Assembly (NCBI GenBank): GCA_009176605.1
Contig: SEYY01007160.1
Coordinates: 17,501 to 45,000 of the forward strand
Length of the DNA: 27,500 nucleotides
Source of the DNA: Armadillidium nasatum
Taxonomy: Eukaryota > Arthropoda > Malacostraca > Isopoda > Armadillidiidae
Direction: 5' to 3'
Shown: in pieces, positions 1 to 11,941 of the stretch
Position numbering within the stretch: position 1 is the stretch's first letter
Layout: each line of letters begins with the position of its first letter
Position numbers and translations under genes: made by a program
Notes under the pieces: model-generated
What the model saw: the letters and a program-made list of their open reading frames with translations, nothing else
Told to the model about the DNA's origin: nothing
Databases searched by the model: none

Positions 1-1
1 T

Positions 2-697
2 TGTACATTCGACTTAAATAATATAAATTTAGATAATCTAGAAACCAATCAACAGATAAAAATGCTAGAATTGATTAAGGAATATAAAGATGCATTTTCC
101 CAAACCTCCGATGATATAGGTTTGTGTAAATTAAATAAACATAGCATTAAGACAGGTAATAGCAAACCAGTTTTTGTTCCACAGTATAGGCTACCACAAG
201 CAACAAAAGAAGTCATGCAGGATCACATAAATAAAATGCTGAAGTTAGGATTAATTGAGAGATCCTCTAGTAGCTGGAACTGTCCTATAATACTGATAAA
301 GAAATCAGATAACACACTACGTTTTGTTTATGATGCAAGAGCTCTTAATAAAGTAACAGAAGCGGAGGTGATGTCCATGCCCCGTGTTGACGAAATATTA
401 GCATCATTAAATGGTTCTAGATATTTTTCTGTGCTTGATAACCTGAAAGGATTTAATCAGATTTTAATAGAAGAAGAAGACAGGCATAAGACAAGCTTTA
501 TAGGACCAGACAACTTAAAATATCAGCACATTAGAATGCCATACGGTTTAATAGGCGCCCCTACTACTTTCACTAAGACTCTATCCCTTTTGTTTTCTGA
601 AGTCTTAGGTAAATTTTGCCATATCTATATGGATGATTTAATTCTATATACATCTAACTTCGAAGACCATCTTAAATACTTAGAAAGCAAGTTTTAA
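2..697 (+). pseudogene. pol: Ty3/gypsy Pol fragment: reverse transcriptase, fingers and palm
   Basis: The frame is open from base 2, so it enters from outside the window; the first Met at 62 is internal and not a true start. It encodes the fingers and palm of a Ty3/gypsy reverse transcriptase, which copies element RNA into DNA. Visible landmarks are the PQYRLPQ entry, an LDNLKGFNQI block where the first catalytic Asp lies, the MPYGLIGAPTTF block, and the catalytic YMDD at 626-637. The frame stops at 695-697, but the same protein continues one frame over from about base 691 (VLKIYKDSGLKLSLKK), so a single-base indel near 685-691 breaks it. Gag and protease would lie left of the window. Family assignment is strong; the clade within Ty3/gypsy is not determined. 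Confidence 0.93.
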
Positions 698-2127
698 AAA
701 TTTATAAAGATTCAGGCCTAAAGTTATCATTAAAAAAGTGTAAGTTTGCACAAGAAAGTGTAAAGTATCTTGGACATATTATTTCAAAGAAAGGTATTCA
801 AATTGATCCGATTAAATTGCAAGGAATTAGAGATTATGAAACACCTAGGAATGTAAAAGAAGTGAGAAGATTTTTAGGAATGTCTAGTTATTATAGAAAG
901 TTTATTAGTGGTTTCTCAAGTATTTGTGCCCCCTTAACAAACCTCACTAAGAAATACTCAAAGTTTATTTGGTCTGAGTTAGAAGAGAAAGCTTTTGTAA
1001 AATTAAAAGAATTATTGTCTAGTTCACCCATTCTAATACACCCAAATTTTAATAACCCTTTTAAGCTTCATACTGATGTATCAGATTTGGCGATTGGAGC
1101 TGTTCTAACACAAGAAAGTGAAGGCGTAGATAAACCTATAGCTTACTTTTCGAGGAAGTTAACACCACAAGAAAGTAGATACAGTGTAACTGAAAGGGAA
1201 GCATTAGCCATTGTCAAATCAGTTAGACACTTTGATTATTACCTTTATGAACATAAATTTACGATCATTTCAGATCATCAACCTCTAAGATATCTTTTTA
1301 AGTTTAAACCTAGCACTCCAAGAATTGCTAGATGGGCCTTACTTCTTACAGAATTTAATTTTGATATACAGTTTAGAGCAGGAAAAGAAAATGTAATTCC
1401 AGACGCGCTCAGTAGAAGTGTCCATGTTATAAATAGTAGTGAAGAAATTGAACCATCAAAGGTTTTAAATTCAGAAAATGTAAGAAGAGAACAATTAAGA
1501 GACTTAGAATGGAGAAGAATTATAAATTATTTTGAGAAAAGAAACTTCGAAGGTATACCGAGGGATATAGATTTATCAAGGTTCATTATGAAAGATAATT
1601 GTCTCTATTTTATACATTTTAACAAACACCAAAGACCCTACAAAGAAACACTTATAATTCCTCACACCCTTAAAAACACAGCTTTATACATAGTACATAA
1701 CTCTAACTTAAACTTTCACGCTAGTTTCATTAAAACACTATACAGGGCAGAAGATTTATTCTATTGGCCTAACATGACACAAGACATTAAAGAATACTGT
1801 AAAAACTGTTTAACCTGTCAAAAGATTTCTCCTTACAATAACATTAAAGCACCCTTACAACTCTTTCACTCACCTCTTTCTCCCGGATCACATATAGGTA
1901 TTGACATTGTAGGACCATTTCCTATTACTTCTAATAACAATAAATACATTTTCTCTATAATAGATCATTTTTCCAGATTCCTTCAAACCTATCCTATCCC
2001 TAATATTAAAAAAGAAACAATAGTAAAATGCCTAATAGATTACATAAACAGATTCTCAGCCCCATCTCATATCACTACTGATAACGGTACACAGTTTCAT
2101 TCTAAATCTTTTCAAGGAAGTTTGTGA
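691..2127 (+). pseudogene. pol: Ty3/gypsy Pol fragment: RT thumb, RNase H, integrase N-terminal and core
   Basis: Continues the RT one frame over. In order: RT connection (YLGHIISKKGI, then RRFLGMSSYYRKFI), RNase H (LHTDVSDLAIGAVL near 1070, TEREALAIV, IISDHQPLRYLF, PDALSR near 1410), the integrase HHCC zinc finger (His in HNSNLNFH near 1700; Cys in YCKNCLTCQ near 1797-1822), then the integrase core with its first Asp in GIDIVGPF (about 1899) and second Asp in TTDNGTQF (about 2080). This is the part of Pol that removes the RNA strand and inserts the cDNA. The frame ends at 2125-2127 because one extra base near 2115 shifts it; the core resumes in another frame. The Met at 817 is internal. Few lesions over 1.4 kb suggest a fairly young copy. 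Confidence 0.93.
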
Positions 2128-2276
2128 CCTCTTTAAAACTAAAGTACACTACACAACAAGCTTTCATCCCCAAGGAAACAGTTACTCAGAAAGATCACAC
2201 AGAAACATTAAAAACGCTTTAGCATCTGCACTAGAACACTCTGAATTACATCATTGGGAAGATTATTTATCCTTTC
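2120..2276 (+). pseudogene. pol: Ty3/gypsy integrase core, catalytic Glu segment (third frame)
   Basis: After the frameshift near 2115, frame 2 carries EVCDLFKTKVHYTTSFHPQG and then SYSERSHRN. The Glu of that motif (codon 2189-2191) is the third acidic residue of the integrase D,D-35-E triad, and its distance from the second Asp near 2080 is about right for the family. The segment runs through HHWEDYLSF and then breaks again near 2276. It is too short and broken to show as a long open frame. Confidence 0.85.
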
Positions 2277-2837
2277 GTTACACTAGCTCTAAACACTTCT
2301 TACCACTCAAGCACAAATGAAATTCCCTTCTTTCTTTTCTTTGGGAGAGATGCCCTCTTACCACTTTCCGACATTATTAAAGCAGGAGAAACATACGATT
2401 ATATAGGTAGAAATGCTAAAGAAGAGATAAGTAAAAAGATGAAAGAAGCATATAAGAATGCTCGAGAATTTAATGCGAAAACACAAAGGAAAAGGAGAGA
2501 ATATTTTAGAGATAAAAATTTCAAAGAGTTTGAGGTAGGAAATTTTGTATGGTTATTAGATAACTATAGAAGAGGTAAAGGCAGTAAACTTAAACCTAGA
2601 TACCTTGGACCTTATAGAGTTATTGATAAGTACTCACCTGTTAATTACACTATAAAACCCTTATATGATTTGCATAAAAGGCAAGAAAGAGTACACATAA
2701 ACCGATTAAAGAGATGTCATTTACCAAATGTCATACATGACCCAGATAGAGAGGATGAAGCAAATTTAAATGACGAAATAGGAGAAGAAGTTACAGATGT
2801 GGAGAGTACAAATTCGGATAGTGATGATGAAATTTAA
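2277..2837 (+). pseudogene. pol: Ty3/gypsy integrase C-terminal region with GPY/F module
   Basis: From about 2277 the frame reads VTLALNTSYHSSTNE, a usual integrase continuation, then FFGRDALLPLSD, a basic stretch, and a GPY/F module (KPRYLGPYRVIDKYSPVNY, about 2590-2655) that binds DNA and helps target integration in this family. After KRQERVHINRLKRCH the tail becomes acidic (many Asp and Glu) and stops at 2835-2837. The Met at 2439 is internal. The same frame continues open for about 25 codons beyond the TAA, so that stop may be a point mutation. Confidence 0.9.
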
Positions 2838-2899
2838 ATTCCAGTGAATATTAATAGGAATAATATTAGCAATCAATATAGAAATGATAATAACGAAAC

Positions 2900-3046
2900 A
2901 CATATAATTTAAGATCGAAAGGACCTGTTACGGATACTGATAGAGTTTTAGATAGACCTATTGAGTACAGATCAAATAGAAATAGAAATATGATTAGTTT
3001 GATTGTTGTTTTGATATTTATTATCAAAATGTTTTGTTGTTGCTAA
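2900..3046 (+). pseudogene. Possible Pol C-terminal tail with YNLRSK motif and hydrophobic end
   Basis: Frame 2 reads TYNLRSKGPVTDTDRV and on to a Ser/Arg/Asn-rich stretch, then a very hydrophobic end (ISLIVVLIFIIKM) and TAA at 3044-3046. A YNLRSK-like motif after the acidic tail is common at the end of gypsy Pol proteins, so this is probably the true C-terminus, joined by another frameshift near 2900. The hydrophobic end could be chance read-through into non-coding sequence. Confidence 0.45.
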
Positions 3047-3490
3047 GATGTTTCGTTTATTATTAAAGAAATATTATGAGAAAAATTTATATTATGAGAA
3101 TTATTTTATAAATTATTTATTCATTTATTATAATTTTATTTTATGTTGAAATTTGTGAAGAAAGTTGTGTAAGGAACAAAGAAGTTGTTGCCTTGTTGGT
3201 AGAATCTTGCGGGGAGCCTTAATAAGCTCCAATCCTAACATTTGATGGATGTAGCTCTTTGGAGGTCATTCATGTTAGACCGCCGGTTAGTGACTATTGT
3301 CAAACAAACGTTTGTTTGCAATACTCAGAGATTCAGGTTTGAGTATCTATTGTAGAGATACTTGTTTTCTTATGAGTGACTCCAGAAACTCATAACGATT
3401 TCTGAGAGGTCAAGTCGATGTTTATGTTATATTTTCATATAATTTTATATTATTATTTTATTTTATTCCATTATAATTATTGATTATAAT

Positions 3491-3513
3491 AAAAAAAAAA
3501 AAAAAAAAAATTC

Positions 3514-3567
<54 letters not shown>
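3491..3567 (+). repeat. Interrupted poly-A tract
   Basis: Two A runs (3491-3510 and about 3519-3567) separated by TTCGTTTA, inside the putative LTR. Confidence 0.95.
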
Positions 3568-3569
<2 letters not shown>

Positions 3570-3824
3570 TTGTGTTTCGAAAATAATATATGATATATAA
3601 ACCTTTTTTGTATATATTTCTTATGTTCCGAAATTCATCTCTTGTAAATGGGTCGAATCTAAGCCTAGTGGTAATATAAAATTATTTTATATTCAACACA
3701 TTTGCAAGATATGATTTTCTTCTATTAAATAATGAGTGAAGTTTAAAAAGTTCACTTACAACATTTCTTTTTATTTATTTTCTATGTAATTTAAATTTTA
3801 TTTATTCATAAAAAAATAAAATTG

Positions 3825-3884
<60 letters not shown>
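3825..3884 (+). repeat. (TTA)n microsatellite
   Basis: About 20 uninterrupted ATT/TTA units just upstream of the LTR TATA box. Confidence 0.97.
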
Positions 3885-3910
3885 TTGGTAGAAGACTTAA
3901 TCTCGGCACC

Positions 3911-3919
3911 TATAAAAGG
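3911..3919 (+). promoter_or_regulatory. TATA box in putative LTR
   Basis: TATAAAAGG is the best TATA match in the left part of the window. It is followed by a purine-rich GAGAAGGAGAAG leader, as expected for U3/R of an LTR. The start site is not determined. Confidence 0.5.
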
Positions 3920-4071
3920 ATCCTGCAGTGAGCTACCACAAGACAGAAGAGAGAAGGAGAAGAAAGAGAGAAGACCTGAGATCTGAGGATCTCGTCCTTT
4001 AACCGTGGGTAATTACACGGTAAACCGGTATGCTTGATCAATGTTATAAATTGGAAACCAAATACTATCCT

Positions 4072-5002
<931 letters not shown>

Positions 5003-5094
<92 letters not shown>
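5003..5094. repeat. (TA)n microsatellite, 92 bp
   Basis: Pure AT alternation, ending next to an inverted hAT-family terminal fragment. Confidence 0.99.
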
Positions 5095-5096
<2 letters not shown>

Positions 5097-5097
<1 letters not shown>

Positions 5098-5222
5098 AAT
5101 TGTGGCCTTGGCCGTTTTCACTGGCCCCAGCCTTTGCACTGGCCCCAGCTCCGACCCCAGTCCCAGTTAATAATCAGGGAAAATGGGTTTACCCCCTGGG
5201 GTTAATTGCATATTATACTTAC
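5097..5222 (-). mobile_element. hAT-family right-end fragment, inverted
   Basis: The stretch CAGTTAATAATCAGGGAAAA followed by GGGTTTACCCCCTGGGGTTAAT and ATTATACTT matches the reverse complement of the right end of the intact hAT at 7370-7445. The outer part carries repeated TGGCCCCAGC-like subterminal motifs but has diverged, and about 60 bp are unlike the intact copy. The terminal side abuts the (TA)n array at 5003-5094. Confidence 0.6.
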
Positions 5223-5302
5223 TAATGATGGATTAAATTGAACAAAATATAAGAAAATTAAGATTTTAATTTCATTATTCTTTTATTACATAATGGGTGG
5301 AT

Positions 5303-5638
5303 GAAGATTTCTCAGATATGATACAAGATTACAAAATATTTACATGTGACAGTAATATAGAGATTGATAAATACTTTATAGAGGATAATGGAAGAGAAAC
5401 CAGAGAACATGATAAAAAATTAAAAAGATGTTATGCCATCTCAATCTAAGAAACTACTCTCAATAAAAGGGTTTTTGTAATAGCTTGCCACAGGAGATTG
5501 TTGACTATGGTTCTTGCAGCATTTCAGAGAGAGCTAGATGTATGGATGGCTTAGGTATGGGTATATGTGAATTTTTAGACTAGCTTGTGACTAAGCCTAT
5601 GAATTTTAGACCAGTGTATCACTAAGCTTAACTGGCAG
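5303..5638 (+). mobile_element. CR1-like LINE 3' fragment, copy A, left part
   Basis: Encodes, with frameshifts, the end of a CR1/L2-type ORF2: DYKIFTCDSNIEIDKYFIED then GRETREHDKKLK, matching residues of the better copy at 20180-20740. It continues into the characteristic 3' UTR (GACTAAGCCTA repeats). The copy is split at 5638 by a hAT insertion and resumes at 7446. An internal TAA and frameshifts make it non-functional. Confidence 0.85.
5631..5638 (+). repeat. 8-bp target-site duplication, left
   Basis: ACTGGCAG immediately left of the hAT inverted terminus. The identical octamer is at 7446-7453. Eight bases is the duplication length typical of hAT transposons. Confidence 0.92.
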
Positions 5639-7445
5639 TAGGGACCGACCGGGGCTGGAATTTTGCCAGGGCCGGGGTCACCCAAATTTAGCTGGGGCCG
5701 GGGTTCTGGCCGGGGTTGCCTAAAAGTTGTAAAGAGGTCAAAACCACTGAAATTTTAGGTTAAAAAAATTAATATATTGATTTAATTGAGGTTTATTTAA
5801 TTATAAGAAAGGCGTAGAATAGCCAACATTCACTTAAATTAATGATTATATGCATTTTCTCCGAAAAAATTTCAGAAAATTACAGATTTAGTATAATAAA
5901 AAGTACAAAATTTAAGAAAAATTTTTTTTGATTCATAATAGTGATTCAACAGCTTTACCTATAAGACCCTAAAGTAAAGTTTGAAAAAATGTAAGATATA
6001 AAATTATCAATTTAACCTATATTTATACATATCGTTGTTATATTATTGCTATGTATCAAACTTGTATCAATTAGCTATATTATTTCAAAATTATTATTTT
6101 GTTTATACTTTCAATCAATATGGTTAAAAGATCAGCTTCAGCAGTATGGAAGTACTTTTCAATGTTTCAGGATAGGCTCGTAATAACTAAATGTAACATC
6201 TTCAGTCAAAGAATTAGAATAGAATCTCCGGGTGCCACAAGTAAAAAATTTTCAACCAAATATTTATGGGGGCATTTAAAATCAAAACACAAAAATGAAC
6301 ATTCACTAGCAGAAAAGGAGTAGTCAAAAGAAACAGAAAAAAGAGAAAATTTTAAAAAAGCAAGAAGAAAAATCTAAATTTTCTTATATTTTGTTTGAAA
6401 TTTTTTTTTTATTATTTGACTGATAAGTTGAAATTTTCAGGGGATATGCATTTTTTCCAGAAGTTCTGAGTTGATTTTGAGCATTTTCCTGAGTCTATAA
6501 CGGTTTGAAAGTTATTTGGACCCAAAGTTTTAAAAAAATGAATAGCGGGGAAAAACCACTAGTTCACATGAGCTGAAAATTTAACTGAATAATTTTAGCC
6601 CCAATTTCTGGCATTGGTGAGAACATATTTTTGATATCATATCTAGAAAAAAAGTTATAAGCACTTGAAATATTTTTAAAAAAAATTGTACCATTCCGGA
6701 GAAAAAAATCATTTAAAAAACAAGCCACCTATTAATTTCTTTATTTTTGGATATTGTTTAGAGGAGGGACAATGCTACAATTTTTATTTAGTGCATTATT
6801 AAATGCTTTTTGTTTGAAGCTATATATAGCCTCTCAAACTTAGGAAATTTTTGAAATTTGGTCAAAAATGGACCTTTTTTGAGAGTCTATATCTCGAAAC
6901 CAATTAATTGCATCGAATAAAGTTTAGAGAATAATCTGTAGCCCCATCCCTCATCTATACACCCACTAAATATAAAGAATGTTATAGTTGTAGTTTTGTT
7001 TTAAATTTTTTTTAACCGAAAAGGTGGATTTAAAAAAAAAATTCGATAGTTGTTCAGTTTTTGGTTTAACATTTTTCCTATAACTCTGAGAACAAATGTA
7101 TGTTACAAGTTTTTGTTGCCAGTAGAATTAATAATATATAATCCAAATTTCAGGTCATTCCGAAAAGTGGTTTGGCCCAGCCATTCATTTGAAAAGGGTC
7201 AAATTTCCACCCCCTCAAAAAAAAACTTTTTAGCAGTTATAGATCAGAAAAACGGTAGAAATGGACTTTTTTTCACTGGGAAAAAAGCTATATACACAGA
7301 AAATTTCAGGAGAATCGGCTGAAAATTTTTAAAAAAATAAAAATTTGAAATTGGATTGTCCCCTCAAGTATAATTTGACATTTTAACCCCGGCAGGCAAA
7401 CCCCGGTTTTCCCTGATTTTTAGCCGGGGCCCCGGTCAGTTCCTA
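5639..7445 (+). mobile_element. hAT transposon, 1807 bp, with TIRs and 8-bp TSD
   Basis: Termini are TAGGGACCGACCGGGG on the left and, read inward from the right, TAGGAACTGACCGGGG: 14 of 16 identical. Exact 8-bp duplications flank both sides. GC-rich subterminal CCGGGG motifs recur several times within about 80 bp of each end, against an AT-rich interior, as in many hAT elements where they serve as transposase sites. The interior encodes only a BED-type zinc finger (6120-6323) and no catalytic domain, so this is a deletion derivative that depends on a transposase from elsewhere. It is inserted in the 3' UTR of a CR1-like LINE. Confidence 0.92.
6120..6323 (+). pseudogene. BED zinc-finger N-terminus of a hAT transposase
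   Basis: A 67-codon frame from ATG 6120 (preferred to the Met at 6099, because the BED pattern starts just after it). It has the BED layout: SAVWKYF aromatic start, a first Cys in TKCNIFSQRI, then GATSKKFSTKYLWGHLKSKH with the two His. The usual C-x2-C is broken because the second Cys is Phe. BED fingers bind DNA at the N-terminus of hAT transposases. Only Lys-rich sequence follows before the stop, and the RNase H-like catalytic domain and dimerisation tail are absent. It is either a first exon whose partners are deleted or a remnant. Confidence 0.75.
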
Positions 7446-7453
7446 ACTGGCAG
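7446..7453 (+). repeat. 8-bp target-site duplication, right
   Basis: ACTGGCAG, identical to 5631-5638. The corresponding site in other LINE copies is AACTGACAG (near 17308) or AATTGGTAG (near 20799), present only once. Confidence 0.92.
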
Positions 7454-7697
7454 TTTTGCAGTGGGTGTTGGATCATTGCATGAATATTACTGTTGTAATA
7501 GTTAGTTTTAAATATATATAGGGTCTTAGTTTTATCTTTATCTTACTTTGCATGAATGCACTGATAAATAGGAATAGGATAGACCTAGCCTTTATGAATT
7601 ATTGTCAGTGTTAGAATTGTTATTATTTGTTTTGACTGGGACAGTCTCAATAAAACAGTGTGGCTTTTAACTGTCTCTAATTTTCTGATGTTCTAAT
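7446..7697 (+). mobile_element. CR1-like LINE 3' UTR, copy A, right part
   Basis: Resumes the LINE exactly at the second octamer. GTGGGTGTTGGATCATTGCA through TTTGACTGGGACAGTCTC to TCTCTAATTTTCTGATGTTC lines up with 17320-17560 and 20810-21060, where no hAT is present. Those copies serve as paralogous empty sites. Confidence 0.88.
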
Positions 7698-8020
7698 GTA
7701 TAATGAATGCAGCATAAAAGAGGAAATAAACAATTCATTTACTTAAATCACTATTCACTATCACAATCTTCTTGAATACTTACATCATAAGTTTTAGGAT
7801 TTGGGGGAGTGGAATATTCAGGAACAGAGGGTAGTGATAATTTTATATCTTACATTTTTTGGCTTATGCTAAGACATTGTCTGACCTTGTATATTGATAT
7901 TTTTATATCAATATTTTGAAATTTCCATCTATCGGTTAGGCCTGTATCACATGGCAACTTCATTACTTCAGGTTATGATAAGTCAAACTAAGTACGCTAG
8001 AAAACTAAATAATAATAATA

Positions 8021-8062
<42 letters not shown>

Positions 8063-8198
8063 TTAAAAATAATAATAAGCATAAATAAAAAGAAAGCTAA
8101 ATAATAATACAACTCAAAAAATTTGGATTGATTAATCGATGTTTCCATATATTGAAGGTCAGACAACTTCTTAACTTTTACCACATTTTTTCAAACTT
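7698..8198. other. Spacer with AAT microsatellite and a short inverted repeat
   Basis: No convincing gene. The segment 7834-7859 is the exact reverse complement of 26 bp inside the intact hAT (about 5987-6012), and 7840-7895 is an imperfect inverted repeat of 8142-8195. Both suggest rearranged hAT interior. An (AAT)n array is at 8008-8062. Confidence 0.45.
8008..8062. repeat. (AAT)n microsatellite
   Basis: About 18 AAT units with one AGT interruption. Confidence 0.97.
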
Positions 8199-8600
<402 letters not shown>

Positions 8601-8746
8601 GGTAAAAGTTAAGAATTTGTCTTAACTTTTGATATACCAAAAGACTAATATATTTATGTAGCCTATATATGTTTCTATATTTTTTTTTGTTTTTGTTTTT
8701 GTTTTGTGGTGTTTCAGCTAGTTGAATATGCACATCAATATATTAT

Positions 8747-8795
8747 GCTATAGTATATAGCATTATATAGTATATAGTATATAGCATTATATATT
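8747..8795. repeat. Short TATAG/TATAGCAT tandem repeat
   Basis: Repeated TAGTATATAGCATTATATAG units, about three imperfect copies. Confidence 0.7.
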
Positions 8796-8861
8796 ATGCA
8801 GAATGACAGATCTCACTGTTTTGAATTGAAAAAATAAGGTACCTCCTGTAGGTAGCATATT

Positions 8862-9426
8862 CATTGAAAGCGCTATTTTTATTTTTCAGAAGAATTATAT
8901 TTATTTTAGAAACTTTAATTGAAATTCATTTTTTAAGAAATTATTGTTTTCATAAATTTCCTTGTAATTTTGCATTATGTGGCTTTAAAGAATTTAATTT
9001 TTTTTTATTTAACTTCATTAAAAGGAAACATCCATGATCTTTAAAATTAAAAAAGGCAACCATTGAAATATGCAAATCTATCAAAGAGTAACAATTAGCA
9101 TAACCATGCATCCAGTCAGAGAGCTGATGGAATATATTTGTTTTGATGTTCTGAAAATGGAATTAAAAATTGTCAATCATAGAATTATCAAAATTTTCAA
9201 AAAGCTAAATTTGATTAACTAATTTTTACTATTAAACAAAGTGTTAATTACTAAAATTCAAGTAAATGAATAAATTTATCAAATCACACACAAATAGAAT
9301 GATGGCCATTTAATTTAATGAGCTCTGGTATGATAGGGACATAATGAATTTTTTAAAATTATTGCTTGTATGAATATTATTCATAGTTTCATACAATTAT
9401 TCATTGAATAATTAATTGAATGTTAA
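8862..9426 (+). repeat. Unnamed ~550-bp interspersed repeat, copy 2
   Basis: Second copy of the repeat at 4072-4624, with the same start and the same end at a (TA)n array. It contains GGCAACCATTGAAATATGCAAAT, with an octamer-like ATGCAAAT; copy 1 has a CCAAT motif (ACAGCCAATGAAA) at the aligned place. No coding capacity. The sequences left of the two copies are unrelated, so the shared segment starts near TTCATTGA. Confidence 0.75.
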
Positions 9427-9906
<480 letters not shown>

Positions 9907-10701
9907 AGTAACCCATTTAAGGATAACCAACCAGGAGATGACTGGGTGTTTCAGTTTGAAAAGAGGCATTATGCTATGATTACATGAAGGAAGCCAGAAC
10001 TCTTGAAGGCTAGAGCTAAAGCGTTTTAACCAGAAGTTCAAATACTTTTTTTTTAAAATACAAGAGAACATTAAAAGATAATGAGCTGCTTAGTGATCCA
10101 AAAAAATATTTAACTTTGAAGAAACAGCTTTAACCACTAATCCAATATTCAGCAGAGCATTTGTGAATAAAAAAAATCAGAAACTGTATAAAATTTGTCA
10201 GCACTTGAGGGAAAAGCAAGATATTTAGTTTTTTCTTTGTTAATGCAAATGGATTATTATTACCACCATCTTTTAAAATACAGGATAGTGGGAGCTCCAA
10301 ATAGTGTAACATGTGGTTACAGTGACTCTGGCTGGATAACCACTGAAAATTTTGAAAATTGGTTTACAAAATCATTTATAAATAAAGTTTCTAGTTATGA
10401 AAATCCTGTATTGCTTATATATGATGGACACAAAAGTCACCTATCATACAACACAGTGAAAGTAGCTATTGACAATAATGTTATAATTTTGTGTTTACCT
10501 CCTAGCACATGACATGCCTTGCAGCCACTCTATATTTTTATTTATAAAAAATATTTGCTTGCCAACCATTTTGGAGCCATGCACCAGAAAAATTTTAAAA
10601 AATTTCCCATGAACAGGGGCAGAATCATTAGGTATGCAAAGAAATTTTTTTTAAACAAATGTGTATTTCACCCAACTATACAATCTCTAAAAATTTCATG
10701 A
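9907..10701 (+). pseudogene. Pogo/jerky-type (CENP-B-like) DDE transposase, decayed
   Basis: Read across shifting frames: PGDDWVFQFEKRH (9928-9968; the GxDW..F..RH end of the CENP-B-like DNA-binding domain), RKPELLKARAKAF, then IFNFEETALTTNP (10106 on), where the first catalytic Asp of the DDE domain has become Glu. Next come a NANGLLLPP strand, SDSGWITTENFENW, the second Asp in LLIYDGHKSH, then LPPST-stop-HALQPLY. A TGA at 10510-10512 interrupts it, and the expected third Asp is Tyr. Such transposases cut and paste TA-target elements. At least three frameshifts and several stops make it dead. No terminal inverted repeats were found around it. Confidence 0.85.
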
Positions 10702-11291
10702 ACTATAATGGGGGAAAAAAAAAAATTGTCCAAAAATAATATATTTTACAAAATTTTTTTGAAGTTTCATGATTGTGGGTATTTGTGGTAATTCAACCTT
10801 TTTAGGGCAGCCAATATGAGAATTTTAAGTATAACAATAAATACAGATGATTTAACTATTTACAGGTCAATTATCAAGTTATTGTGACATATTTGCATAA
10901 TTTTGCTCCCATATATGTCTTTGATTTTTGTCAAATATTTCAGAAGAAACACATTTTTTTTCTTCAAATTGTTCTAGATAATCTATATTATTAGTTTTAT
11001 CCATTTATTATTAATAAAAAACACTACTGAACATTCATTTTTAAATATTGTGTAGTGGTTAGTTTACCCTCCCCTCCCCATTTCATTTTTTTGTGTCTTC
11101 AATTTTCAAAAAAATTTTAAAAAAGCTCACTTGCATATTTCCATATACTTTTTCATATAAATATATTATTCAGAAAGGTTCATATTTCTCAAAAAAAATA
11201 ATAAATAAAAAATATAAATACAATTATGTAATACCTATTTTTCACAACTCTCTGAAAGTTAAAATTTTGGTTAGTTTTACCCCATTTATGG
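10702..11291. other. AT-rich spacer
   Basis: No coding segment or recognisable element. Short A and T runs only. Confidence 0.6.
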
Positions 11292-11725
<434 letters not shown>

Positions 11726-11758
11726 AATTATTATTATTATTATTGTTATTATTATTAC

Positions 11759-11806
<48 letters not shown>
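11726..11806. repeat. (TTA)n microsatellite
   Basis: ATT/TTA units with GTT and ACT interruptions. Confidence 0.97.
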
Positions 11807-11869
11807 TTTGTCATTTGTGTTATTATTTGTTACCCATCTTAGAAATAGATGGTTAAAAGTACAAGATTC

Positions 11870-11922
<53 letters not shown>
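11870..11922. repeat. (TTA)n microsatellite
   Basis: About 17 TTA units, 60 bp after the previous array and 20 bp before a LINE fragment. Confidence 0.97.
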
Positions 11923-11923
<1 letters not shown>

Positions 11924-11941
11924 ATTCCTCAGTGAATATTC

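Larger units (their letters stand above)
3168..4017 (+). repeat. Probable 3' LTR of the Ty3/gypsy element
   Basis: Lies directly after the Pol tail, where a 3' LTR is expected. Proposed limits are TGTAA at 3168 and TTACA at 4013-4017, a 5-bp terminal inverted repeat, preceded by a short purine run (GAAGAAAG) as a weak polypurine tract. It holds a strong TATAAAAGG at 3911-3919. The 5' LTR is outside the window, so the limits cannot be confirmed by LTR-LTR comparison. Internal poly-A tracts (about 3491-3567) and a TTA array (3825-3884) may be later expansions. The right limit could extend to about 4073, where an unrelated repeat begins. Confidence 0.45.

Noticed and set aside
3926..3929. CAGT as initiator for the LTR TATA box
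   Set aside because: Only about 16 bp from the start of the TATA box, too close for a start site.
7050..7322. 90-codon open frame on the plus strand
   Set aside because: Lies in the non-coding right half of the hAT element; its homologue at 12750-13123 does not keep the frame.
7894..8088. Open frame with an Asn repeat
   Set aside because: Translation of the AAT microsatellite; no flanking domain.
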